From: Reichenbachiella agarivorans
Lineage (GTDB): Bacteria > Bacteroidota > Bacteroidia > Cytophagales > Cyclobacteriaceae
Assembly (NCBI RefSeq): GCF_025502585.1
Contig: NZ_CP106679.1
Location: forward strand, 3,937,501 to 4,001,500
Direction of reading: 5' to 3'
DNA: 64,000 nucleotides
The notes beneath the pieces were generated by a model that saw nothing but the letters and a program-made list of their open reading frames with translations, had not been told where the DNA came from and ran no database searches. Numbering within the stretch: position 1 is the stretch's first letter; the number at the start of each line of letters is the position of its first letter. Below, piece after piece: positions 27,271-35,879 of this stretch. The position numbers and the translations under genes are program-made.

Positions 27271-27777
27271 CTATGAAAACGACACACCAAATTTCTCGGA
27301 CAGCAGCGCATCGAGTTGATCGACCTCCGCTAGGAAAGTTGGATGGTCTTGGGTCACAGTTGATTCAGTCACATCCTTCCGCATCAATTTTTTCAGTTCG
27401 AGGACTTTAAAATAGAAGGATTGGGATTGGAGAGTGAACGGCAGTACCTCCATCATTTGTTCGATAGCGATCTTTTTTTGTTTGACCACAGCAATCACTT
27501 CGATTGCTTCCTCATATGCTATTTCCTTTTGATTGAGGGATGTCAACAGTCCGCAATCAAAGTCGGCACAGGCAGTCGGCCTGTTGGTGTATATCGTACA
27601 ACCATCACAACCCAAGTTCTGACAGGGCTGCAGAAAGAACCCTTCTCCCTCGGTATTTTCGATCTCCAGCAAGTTTCGCAATGCTGGCACCTCCTCGCGA
27701 GCCAGCTGCACAAAACCAATGAGCGTCCCATCACAGCAGCACCCACAGGACAAACAAATATTTGACGACTCACTCAT
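27271..27777 (-). CDS. YkgJ-family cysteine-cluster protein
   Basis: A 168-residue protein with an N-terminal cysteine cluster CLSCGCCCDGTLIG and a second set CQNLGCDGCTIYTNRPTACADFDC. These match the YkgJ/Fe-S or zinc-binding cluster family, whose function is not settled. The remaining 90 residues are helical and less conserved. It is convergent with the methyltransferase gene, 22 bp apart. ATG 27777 is preferred over the in-frame 27840 start because the CLSCG motif lies near the N-terminus in the family. Confidence 0.8.
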   Translation of the reverse strand: MSESSNICLSCGCCCDGTLIGFVQLAREEVPALRNLLEIENTEGEGFFLQPCQNLGCDGCTIYTNRPTACADFDCGLLTSLNQKEIAYEEAIEVIAVVKQKKIAIEQMMEVLPFTLQSQSFYFKVLELKKLMRKDVTESTVTQDHPTFLAEVDQLDALLSEKFGVSFS

Positions 27778-28039
27778 ATTTCTTAAGTTTAAGAAGTGCT
27801 GAAGCCAACTGAACTCTCCCTGCTGTGGGGCGAGACACAAGTCAATTCCTACTGCCTAACCATATGAAGCAGATCCAGAGCCACTAATATGCCGCAAGGT
27901 CAGCATTAGTTCTTACACTAGGGGTCTTCTTTCTATTATTCTGCACTTAACTGAGAGGTAGCACGAACCAACAAGATCCCTAAGCACAGGTCATTGTACA
28001 CGATACTAGCGATAAGAGATAGAAAATATTTTTCTTGGA

Positions 28040-28327
28040 GCTCCACGATGTGCGTTGGAGTGAAAATTATTTTTTTCAGGCTTCCTCGCATCCAGTTGGA
28101 GCGAAAATTATTTTTTTCGGGCTTCCTCGCATCGAGTTGGAGTGGAAAACATTTTTTTCAGGCTTCCTCGCATCGAGTTGGAGTGAAAATTATTTTTTTC
28201 GGACTTCCTCGCATCAAGTTGGAACGAAAATTATTTTTTTCGGGCTTCCTCGCATCGAGTTGGAGTGGAAAACATTTTTTTCGGACTTCCTCGCATCGAG
28301 TTGGAGTGGAAATATTTTTTTTTCAAG
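28040..28327. repeat. Seven-copy 41-bp tandem repeat array
   Basis: Units start at 28081, 28122, 28163, 28204, 28245 and 28286 (each 41 bp apart), with a degenerate first copy from 28040. The unit begins CTTCCTCGCATCGAGTTGGA and continues with GTGGAAAACATTTTTTTCGG or GTGAAAATTATTTTTTTCGG. Copies differ by a few substitutions. The period is not a multiple of three, so the translated frames across it are not genes. No spacer-repeat structure is present. Confidence 0.95.
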
Positions 28328-28720
28328 CTGCTTGACTAACCGTGACCGTGTCAGAGACACTATTGATCATGTAAAGTTTCAAGTGAAAAAACACTTTAAT
28401 GCAACAGGGGTATTATTCTTGTTTTTCATGAATCACAACCCTGTCGCGAGGCACTGATTGTATCAGAGGCAAAGCATTACATTTTTAGTACGCCACGATA
28501 TTTTACTGGAGAACTACGATTAACTAACTGTATTGGGATAGGATAAGGAAGTTGCAAACTTGGAACCAATGCAGACGATTAGGGTAAATGCTCTCTGTGC
28601 ACGACGGCATGTTTGAATCAACTACAAATCAAACTTAATTGATTCACGATTTTCTACACAGGCCTCTACTGAGATTGGTCAATCTAAACTAATATTGCGA
28701 TTCGATTTTCGTCTTGTCTC
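28328..28720. other. Gene-free stretch before the RND exporter
   Basis: No frame here looks coding. It follows the tandem array. About 75 bp before the exporter start there is an inverted repeat, TGAATCAA (28614-28621) and TTGATTCA (28639-28646), which could be an operator or hairpin for the exporter gene, without further support. Confidence 0.4.
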
Positions 28721-30970
28721 ATGATCAATAAGAAGTCCTCCATTCTCTCGATTGTCATCACATCTATCGTGGTATTGTTGATGGGTAGCCAGCTGGTTCA
28801 CCTCAAGTTCAACAACGATCTGGATGCATTTTTTCCACTGGATGATCCTGACCTGATCTACTACAAGGACTTCACCGACAAATTTGGCTATGACAATGAC
28901 TACATCCTCATCGCCCTCAAAAACGACCAAGGAATCTTCCAGGCCGACTTCCTACAGCGTGCAGATTCGCTCATCAGCGATCTGGAAGACATAGTGGGTG
29001 TCAAGAAAGTCATTTCTCTCGTCAACCTGTCCAAGGTAATCAAGACACCCATGGGGTTCATAGAGGTGCCTTACCTCCATCTAGACAACACGGATGAATT
29101 ACTCAAAGACAGCATCAAAGTCTACAAGGAGCCACACGTACGGGATCAATTCATCTCCGAAGACTCTCAATCCACCAAAATCATCCTATCCCATCGCAAG
29201 TTTGAGAACAAGAAACTATCTGATGCACTGGTAAGCCAAGTCTACGAGGTGATGGACAACTATCAGTTTGACAAAGTCCACATGGCAGGTCGACCGATTG
29301 GTGAGCGTGCCTATGTGTGGGCGGTGCAGGAGGATTTTAGTTTCTTCTTGATCTTCAGTGGTGCTACCATTTTGATTATGTTAATCATATTCATCAGACG
29401 ACCGTCTATGGTGGCAGCCTCGCTACTCATCTCTCTCCTATCCGTGGTGATGACCCTCAGTTTCATGACCCTTGTAGGTAAGGAAATTGACATCCTGTCC
29501 ACACTGATTCCGTCTATATTGCTGGTCGTATCGATGTCCGACATCATCCATTTGTTTGCACATGCACAAGAGGCCTATGCCCAAGGTGCCACGCTCCCTG
29601 ACGCGATCAATCAGACCGTCAAGAAAGTAGGCTTTGCTACCTTCTTGACCTCTGTTACTACGGCCGTGGGATTCATTACCTTGATTTCGATACGCGTGCA
29701 GCCGATCATCGATCTGGGCATGTACAGTGCCGTGGGGATTGTCTTTGCCTTCCTTCTTACTTATTTGTTGTTTCCGCAGATGATGTTTTTGATCAAGCCT
29801 AGGTTCAAAAGAAAGCGTCAAAACAAACTGCTCAAATCGTTTTTGCAGGTACTCTATCACCTCGTGATGACGAAGCAAAAAACGATACTCATCACCTTTG
29901 GGGTTGCATTTCTGCTAGTCCTAGTAGGGATATCCAAATTGCAAATCAATGCTTACCTGATCGAGGACCTGCCCAAAAACGATCCCGTCAAAGAGGACTT
30001 CATGTACTTTGACAGCCAATATGGAGGTACGAAACCCTTCACCATGAGTGTATGGACACCAGATAGTGCAGAGATCTACTCCAAGGAAGTCATCACGCTG
30101 ATCGACTCGATTGAGACGCTGGCGCATGAGACCCTCAATGCCAACAACCTCGTCTCACCTGTGACCATCGTCAAGTCCATCTATCAAATGCAAAATGGTG
30201 GCTTTGCGAAGAATTACAAATTGCCAGAGACGGACACCGAATGGAAAAAAGTCTTCCGAGCCATCAAAAAAGGGCAGATCGAACAACGCTTCTTCAAAGT
30301 CACCGAAAACAACCTGGCACAGATCAGCGGCTTCTCCAAAGATTTTGGGTCGAGAGATGCGACCCTACGTAGCAAGAAGTTTTCAGAAAAACTAGACCAG
30401 TCATTGGATAAATCTGTGTTGGATTACAGAATCACAGGCTCGTCACAATTGATCGAAAAGAGCCACGAAACCCTCTCCATGAACCTGATGAAAGGGCTCT
30501 TCGGAGCGGTCATCATCGTCAGTATCATCGCTGGCTACATGTTCAAATCTTGGCGCATGATCCTGATCACGCTGATTCCTAATCTCTTCCCTATCATGGC
30601 GATCGCTGCAGTGATGGGATTTTTTGGTATCCCGATCAATCTGGGCACCTCGATCATCTTTGCGATCTCCTTTGGGATTGTGGTAGACGACACCATCCAT
30701 TTCCTCAGCAAGATGCGGGAGGAAAGACTCTCTGGCCGCAGCATGGTCTATGCCATCAAGCGAACCATCTTCGCAACAGGTGAACCGATCATCGTCACGA
30801 CCATTATTTTGACCTCAGGTTTTGCGATCTTCTGCTTTTCACAGTTCGCCGCTACTTTCAACACTGGGCTTTTTGTGAGTGTCTCCTTCATCGTGGCATT
30901 GATCGCAGACCTGACGCTGTTGCCTGTATTGATACTCTATTTTCTTCCCAGAAGAAATCTGGGAAGATGA
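28721..30970 (+). CDS. MMPL/RND family exporter
   Basis: A 749-residue membrane protein of the MMPL (RND superfamily) type. The arrangement is the standard duplicated one: one N-terminal helix, a large periplasmic loop (about 35-205), a block of six helices containing a sterol-sensing-like segment (SMSDIIHLFAHAQEAYAQG), helix, second loop (about 400-570), and a second block with ISFGIVVDDTIHFLSKMREER carrying the proton-relay aspartate pair. Length and layout fit two-module hydrophobic-substrate exporters (lipid or hopanoid like); the actual substrate is unknown. It is single by spacing and followed by a terminator. Confidence 0.88.
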   Translation: MINKKSSILSIVITSIVVLLMGSQLVHLKFNNDLDAFFPLDDPDLIYYKDFTDKFGYDNDYILIALKNDQGIFQADFLQRADSLISDLEDIVGVKKVISLVNLSKVIKTPMGFIEVPYLHLDNTDELLKDSIKVYKEPHVRDQFISEDSQSTKIILSHRKFENKKLSDALVSQVYEVMDNYQFDKVHMAGRPIGERAYVWAVQEDFSFFLIFSGATILIMLIIFIRRPSMVAASLLISLLSVVMTLSFMTLVGKEIDILSTLIPSILLVVSMSDIIHLFAHAQEAYAQGATLPDAINQTVKKVGFATFLTSVTTAVGFITLISIRVQPIIDLGMYSAVGIVFAFLLTYLLFPQMMFLIKPRFKRKRQNKLLKSFLQVLYHLVMTKQKTILITFGVAFLLVLVGISKLQINAYLIEDLPKNDPVKEDFMYFDSQYGGTKPFTMSVWTPDSAEIYSKEVITLIDSIETLAHETLNANNLVSPVTIVKSIYQMQNGGFAKNYKLPETDTEWKKVFRAIKKGQIEQRFFKVTENNLAQISGFSKDFGSRDATLRSKKFSEKLDQSLDKSVLDYRITGSSQLIEKSHETLSMNLMKGLFGAVIIVSIIAGYMFKSWRMILITLIPNLFPIMAIAAVMGFFGIPINLGTSIIFAISFGIVVDDTIHFLSKMREERLSGRSMVYAIKRTIFATGEPIIVTTIILTSGFAIFCFSQFAATFNTGLFVSVSFIVALIADLTLLPVLILYFLPRRNLGR

Positions 30971-30973
30971 AAG

Positions 30974-31013
30974 AGAGTCAGAAACAATAACAGATATCCT
31001 GACTCTTTTGCAT
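30974..31013 (+). terminator. Terminator of the RND exporter gene
   Basis: AGAGTCAG (30974-30981) pairs with CTGACTCT (30999-31006), followed by TTTTGCATTTTTTC. The rest of the 356-bp gap to 31326 shows no gene; the start of the CDF gene was moved downstream to 31327. Confidence 0.6.
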
Positions 31014-31326
31014 TTTTTCATCACTGTCGTTACAACATTTCTGAATGCCAAATTCTTCAAGGTCAATCATTAAAAAAGTCAAATATCCCTGAATCACAAC
31101 GAGACGACTAATTTCGTAAAACACTCCACTCATTGCAGGCTCTCTAGGCTCCTGTTAATCAAAGTAAGAAAAGAAGCCCAAAGAGAAATGATTATCCATA
31201 AAGGAGGACAAACAATTTAAATCCAAAATTTAAGAGAATACCCTATGTCAGCTCCTTCTTGGATTAACTAATTTGCGTCAGCAATCATCTAGTGAAGAAA
31301 GCCATTTCTTTGCCTATCATTTAAAA

Positions 31327-32196
31327 ATGAATCACGAAGAATCCGCCATCAACACCACCTATATCAGTCTAGCATCCAATGCTATCTTGGCACTGATCAA
31401 GGGAGTTGCAGGAATATTGGGGAACTCCTATGCCCTGATCGCGGACGCCATAGAGTCTACTGCGGACATTTTCTCCTCCCTACTCGTACTGCTAGGTCTC
31501 AAATACGCCAAACGTCCAGCAGATGCCAACCACCCCTATGGTCATGGCAAAATCGAACCTCTCATCACCATCTTGGTAGTTGGTTTTTTGATTGGTTCTG
31601 CCGGACTCATTGCCTACGAGAGTATCCAGCATATCCAGACACCGCACAAAGTACCCAAGCCTTGGACTCTGTACATTTTGGCAGCCATCATCCTCTGGAA
31701 AGAACTGTCCTACCGAATGGTGATGAAAAAAAGCAAAGAAACCAATAGTTCTGTCTTGCGTGCCGAGGCTTGGCATCATCGCAGCGACGCAATTACCTCT
31801 GTTATGGCATTTATAGGCATTTCTATCGCGCTGATTTTTGGCAAGGGCTATGAAACAGCCGATGATTGGGCCGCCTTGCTGGCTTCTGCCCTTATTATAT
31901 ACAACAGCTTTTTGATCCTAAGACCTGCAGTAGCAGAGATCATGGACGAACACAGGTATGATGATTTGATAGACGAAATCCGGGAGATTTCATTCACCGT
32001 AGAAGGCATCCGTGGAACGGAAAAATGCTTTGTACGCAAGACTGGTATGCGCTACCACGTAGATCTACATGCCCGTGTGGACGGTCATATCTCAGTCAAG
32101 CACGGGCATGATTTGGCACACCGACTGGTCGATGCTTTGCATGAAAAAATCCCTATGCTCGGTCAAGTTTTAATCCATATCGAACCTCATGAATAG
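31327..32196 (+). CDS. Cation diffusion facilitator (CDF) transporter
   Basis: A 289-residue zinc/iron/manganese-type antiporter. The membrane domain has six helices; metal-site II residues lie in ADAIESTADIFSS and in LGLKYAKRPADANHPYGHGKIE, the latter a family hallmark with HPYGHGKxE. The C-terminal cytosolic domain (about 205-289) begins at VEGIRGTEKCFVRKTG and has the histidine/acidic binding pattern VDLHARVDGHISVKHGHDL. The preferred start is the ATG at 31327; the frame to 31273 begins with TTG. Metal specificity cannot be told. It is not operonic with its neighbours. Confidence 0.9.
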   Translation: MNHEESAINTTYISLASNAILALIKGVAGILGNSYALIADAIESTADIFSSLLVLLGLKYAKRPADANHPYGHGKIEPLITILVVGFLIGSAGLIAYESIQHIQTPHKVPKPWTLYILAAIILWKELSYRMVMKKSKETNSSVLRAEAWHHRSDAITSVMAFIGISIALIFGKGYETADDWAALLASALIIYNSFLILRPAVAEIMDEHRYDDLIDEIREISFTVEGIRGTEKCFVRKTGMRYHVDLHARVDGHISVKHGHDLAHRLVDALHEKIPMLGQVLIHIEPHE

Positions 32197-32322
32197 AATA
32201 TCATTGCTCTATGGGATATTTACTTACCACAAATAGTCTAAAACATGCATAATTTTGACTGTGCTAACCAACTTACTAAGTATTGAATTAAGTTTGAAAC
32301 AATAAATAATTGAAAGACTACC

Positions 32323-34944
32323 ATGCGAAATTTGATTAACCAACTGACCTTTGGTTTTGCACTTCTATTAGGTGCTTGTTCTGGCCCACAGTATGATGAG
32401 GCATCTGTCCCCGACGAACATAGATTCACCCAAGAAGTATTCTTGACCAACCTCAACGAACCTGTGGAGTTGGAAGTGCTGCCCAATGGACAGATACTTT
32501 TCGTCCAAAGAAAAGGAGGAATCAAACTGTACGACCCCCAAAACATGCGTATGGTACGCACTGACAGTATCGCCGTATTCTATGGGTTCGAAGATGGGCT
32601 CATGGGTATGGCCGTGGATCCCAACTTTGACCAAAACAACTGGTTGTATCTCTATTACTCACCAGTAGGAGATGAACCCAAGCAGCATTTATCCAGATTT
32701 GTCTATGACGAAAACGGTCTTTCGGATGAAAAAGTAATTTTGATTGTTCCTACTCAACGTGACGAATGCTGTCATACGGGTGGGTCTATAGAGTTTGGCA
32801 GTGATGGTTTGTTGTATCTATCCACAGGAGATGACACCAATCCTTTTAAATCTGAAGGTTTCGCTCCCATCGACGATCAAGAGGGTAGATCCTCATTTGA
32901 TGCACGCAGAACCTCCTCCAACACCAATGATTTGAGAGGCAAAATCCTCCGAATCAAACCAGAAGATGATGGTACCTACAGCATCCCGGCAGGCAATCTC
33001 TTTGAAGACAATGATCCCAAAACCAGACCTGAGATCTATGTCATGGGATGTAGAAACCCATACCGCATCACTGTAGATCAAAAAAGAGGTTGGTTGTTTT
33101 GGGGAGATGTCGGCCCAGATGCTGGTGACAATGATTCACTCAAAGGCCCAAGAGGTCACGACGAAATGAATGTAGCCATGAAACCAGGCTACTATGGCTG
33201 GCCTTTGTTCATCGCGGACAACAAGGCCTATGGTGATCGTGATTTCGAAACCCAAAGAGTCGATGGCTATTTTGATCCCAAGAATCCGATAAATGATTCC
33301 AAATACAACACGGGTATTAAAAATCTCCCTGCAGCTACGCCAGCGATGATCTTCTATCCCTACTCTCCTAGCGAAGAATTCCCACAACTAGGACAAGGTG
33401 GACGAACTGCCATGACAGGCCCTGTATTTTATACTGCCAAAGGCATGGACAAGAAAAACGGCTTTCCTTCCTATTTTGACGAGAGACTATTCATCTATGA
33501 CTGGATGAGAGATTGGGTGTACACGGTCAAAGTAGATGAAAACGGAGTTGCATCAGATTATGTGCCATTTACCCCCTCGGCAGACTACCGCAACATCATC
33601 GACATGGATTTTGGGAATGATGGTATGCTCTACATGATAGAATACGGCACAGCATGGTTCAAACAAAACGAAGACGCCAAACTGAGCAGAATTAGTTTTG
33701 ATAGAGGCAACAGAACCCCAGTAATGAAAGTCAAGTTGTCCGAAAGCGTGGGCAGCAGTCCATTGACAGTCACACTTGATGCTAGCGATTCTGAAGACTA
33801 TGACGGAGACGATTTAAAGTATGTCTGGAAGATTGGACAAGAAGAATTTGAATCGGCAAGCATTACCTACACTTTCACAGAAAATGGGGTTCACTATCCA
33901 AGGTTGACACTCACAGACGGTGCAGGGCATACCCTGATGGAACAATTCAAAATAGAAGTTGGAAACGATGCACCTGTAGTTGATATCAACATAAAAGGCA
34001 ACAAAACTTTCTACTGGCCTGGTAGAAACATCCAATACGATGTAAGTATCACAGACAAACAAGACGGTACCTTGAATCACGGAATTGAACGAGAAGAGGT
34101 AAATTTCGACATCTTGTACATGGATGGGTTTGATCAAGCTCAAGTCCTAGGACACCAAATGCCTGTCACGTCAGGAGAATACTTGATCAGTAAATCAGAC
34201 TGTATGTCCTGTCACAAAATCAATGACAAATCTGTAGGGCCTTCGTTTGTAGAGGTGTCCAACAGATACAAAACTGACCCTGATGCCATCGAATACCTAA
34301 GTGCGAAAATCATCAAAGGAGGTAGCGGAGCATGGGGAGACCACGCTATGTCTGCCCACCCAGATTTTACTCAAGAAGAAACCCAAAGCATGGTAGAATA
34401 TGTACTGTCTCTTGGGGAGGAGAAACCTGCGCTTCGTCCTCTCAAAGGCATATACACTGCAGACGACAAGGAGGACAAAAAACTCATTATCATAAGCGCA
34501 CAATATGAGGACAAAGGTGCTCAAGGTATGTCCAATATATCGGCTGTAAAATCCATCATGCTCAAGTCCAATGTACTCAAAGGCTCGGAATCCATTGAGA
34601 ATAAAAACATTGAGGCTAATAAGAATGGTACGATCAACAGGGTGTACCATGAAGGCTGGCTGGCCTATGACAATGTGGACTTGACTGATATCGTATCGCT
34701 CGAACTCCGAACCAAACTATTGAGTGATCAACCTGTTCTAATCACAGTAAAAGCAAACAGTCTGGAAGGATCTGAAATTGGTAAATTGACACTTACAGAG
34801 AGAGATAAAAATTTTACTTCTCATGAGATCCCTCTACACATCAATACGGGAGCTGTTAACAAAATATATTTGATAATCACTGGACAAACAAAAGACCAAA
34901 ACTTAGTACAAATTCAAACACTAAAATTCAATCCGCATGATTAA
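32323..34944 (+). CDS. Lipoprotein: PQQ-dependent sugar dehydrogenase - PKD - cytochrome c - CBM-like fusion
   Basis: An 873-residue exported lipoprotein with lipobox LLGAC. Residues about 35-455 form a glucose/sorbosone dehydrogenase-type beta-propeller (NEPVELEVLPNGQILFVQRKG start, ECCHTGGSIEFGSDGLLYLSTGD, RGHDEMNV). A PKD domain follows (about 460-550, TLDASDSEDYDGDDLKYVWK). A class I c-type cytochrome has the heme motif CMSCH at 627-631. The last ~140 residues look like a CBM6-type beta-sandwich. The order suggests that electrons from sugar oxidation pass to the attached heme; electron acceptor and sugar are unknown. It overlaps the next gene by 8 bp. Confidence 0.88.
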   Translation: MRNLINQLTFGFALLLGACSGPQYDEASVPDEHRFTQEVFLTNLNEPVELEVLPNGQILFVQRKGGIKLYDPQNMRMVRTDSIAVFYGFEDGLMGMAVDPNFDQNNWLYLYYSPVGDEPKQHLSRFVYDENGLSDEKVILIVPTQRDECCHTGGSIEFGSDGLLYLSTGDDTNPFKSEGFAPIDDQEGRSSFDARRTSSNTNDLRGKILRIKPEDDGTYSIPAGNLFEDNDPKTRPEIYVMGCRNPYRITVDQKRGWLFWGDVGPDAGDNDSLKGPRGHDEMNVAMKPGYYGWPLFIADNKAYGDRDFETQRVDGYFDPKNPINDSKYNTGIKNLPAATPAMIFYPYSPSEEFPQLGQGGRTAMTGPVFYTAKGMDKKNGFPSYFDERLFIYDWMRDWVYTVKVDENGVASDYVPFTPSADYRNIIDMDFGNDGMLYMIEYGTAWFKQNEDAKLSRISFDRGNRTPVMKVKLSESVGSSPLTVTLDASDSEDYDGDDLKYVWKIGQEEFESASITYTFTENGVHYPRLTLTDGAGHTLMEQFKIEVGNDAPVVDINIKGNKTFYWPGRNIQYDVSITDKQDGTLNHGIEREEVNFDILYMDGFDQAQVLGHQMPVTSGEYLISKSDCMSCHKINDKSVGPSFVEVSNRYKTDPDAIEYLSAKIIKGGSGAWGDHAMSAHPDFTQEETQSMVEYVLSLGEEKPALRPLKGIYTADDKEDKKLIIISAQYEDKGAQGMSNISAVKSIMLKSNVLKGSESIENKNIEANKNGTINRVYHEGWLAYDNVDLTDIVSLELRTKLLSDQPVLITVKANSLEGSEIGKLTLTERDKNFTSHEIPLHINTGAVNKIYLIITGQTKDQNLVQIQTLKFNPHD

Positions 34945-35809
34945 TCGCAATTCAATCTTACTGTCTCTTTTTGCTGTATGCGCAGTGACATTTAGTTCAT
35001 GTAGTTCTAAAACTGAAACGAACAGCGAAACAGTAAAAGTAGCCAACACATCTGGAATCGGTCTCCAACTCTACACAGTAAGGGATGCGATGGCTGCTGA
35101 CCCAGTACAAGCATTGACTAAAATCTCTCAATTGGGTTACCAATACTTGGAGTTGGCTGGCTATGACAATGGCAAATTCTATGGTTACGAACCTGCCGAA
35201 TTCAAAGCGATCATAGATTCTCTCGGCATGACAGCCATCAGTTCACACACCAGTATCAATTTCTTGGAAGAAAACCCTGAATTGGCGATCGAATCCTCTA
35301 AAGCATTGGGTCTGTCATACATCGTGTTACCTTGGTTGAGTCCAGATCTCAGAGATTCTATCGGTGATTATCAGAACCACATCGCCTTGATGAACAAAGT
35401 AGGTCCTATGATTTCTGCTGCCGGGATGACATTCGCTTACCACAACCATGACTTTGAATTCGACACGCTGCAAGGTCAAGTCCCTATGGAGTTGATCCTG
35501 GCGCAAACCGATCCAGCACATGTCAAACTAGAATTGGATTTGTATTGGGTATCAAAAGCGGGTCTAGACCCGATTGCTTTCATGAGCAAAATCCCTAGAA
35601 GAGTAGTCCTGTGGCACGTCAAAGACATGGACGACAGTCCTGAGCAGAAGTTCACCGAAGTGGGAAATGGCACGATCAACTACGCTGAAATCTTCAAGCA
35701 AAAGGAAAGTACGGGGATGGAATATTTCTTCATCGAACAAGATCAGTCTGATGCACCCATGACTAGCATCGAGACTTCTATCAACTATGTCAAACAATTG
35801 TTAAAATAG
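34937..35809 (+). CDS. Exported sugar phosphate isomerase/epimerase-like protein
   Basis: A 290-residue lipoprotein (lipobox VTFSSCSS region) carrying a xylose isomerase-like TIM barrel (AP_endonuc_2 family). Core segments: IGLQLYTVRDAM, GYQYLELAGYD, the metal-ligand histidine contexts YHNHDFEF and LWHVKDMDD, and the acidic FIEQDQS near the end. These TIM-barrel lipoproteins are common beside PQQ dehydrogenase genes in Bacteroidota; the sugar remains unknown. The start overlaps the dehydrogenase gene by 8 bp, showing tight coupling. Confidence 0.87.
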   Translation: MINRNSILLSLFAVCAVTFSSCSSKTETNSETVKVANTSGIGLQLYTVRDAMAADPVQALTKISQLGYQYLELAGYDNGKFYGYEPAEFKAIIDSLGMTAISSHTSINFLEENPELAIESSKALGLSYIVLPWLSPDLRDSIGDYQNHIALMNKVGPMISAAGMTFAYHNHDFEFDTLQGQVPMELILAQTDPAHVKLELDLYWVSKAGLDPIAFMSKIPRRVVLWHVKDMDDSPEQKFTEVGNGTINYAEIFKQKESTGMEYFFIEQDQSDAPMTSIETSINYVKQLLK

Positions 35810-35864
35810 ACACTAGATATTAGATTTTAGACACTAGATTATTCTAATATCTAGTGTCTAAAAT
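35807..35864. repeat. Overlapping, mutually exclusive hairpins before the TonB receptor
   Basis: TAGACACTAGATATTAGA (35807-35824) pairs with 35843-35860, while ATTTTAGACACTAGAT (35824-35839) pairs with 35849-35864. The two stems share the 3' arm, so only one can form at a time. TAGACACTAGAT occurs twice in direct orientation. No T-tract follows. Similar degenerate TAGA/CTAG sequences sit at about 7174-7235 and 25478-25515. Confidence 0.7.
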
Positions 35865-35879
35865 CTCAAAAACACACAG

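Noticed and set aside
28040-28327. CRISPR array
   Set aside because: Units are directly joined, with no unique spacers, and the unit is an imperfect minisatellite; no cas gene is near.
27994-28457. Two overlapping plus-strand frames with repeated protein segments over the tandem array
   Set aside because: They arise from the 41-bp tandem repeat; its period shifts the frame every unit and the stop-free run is a side effect.
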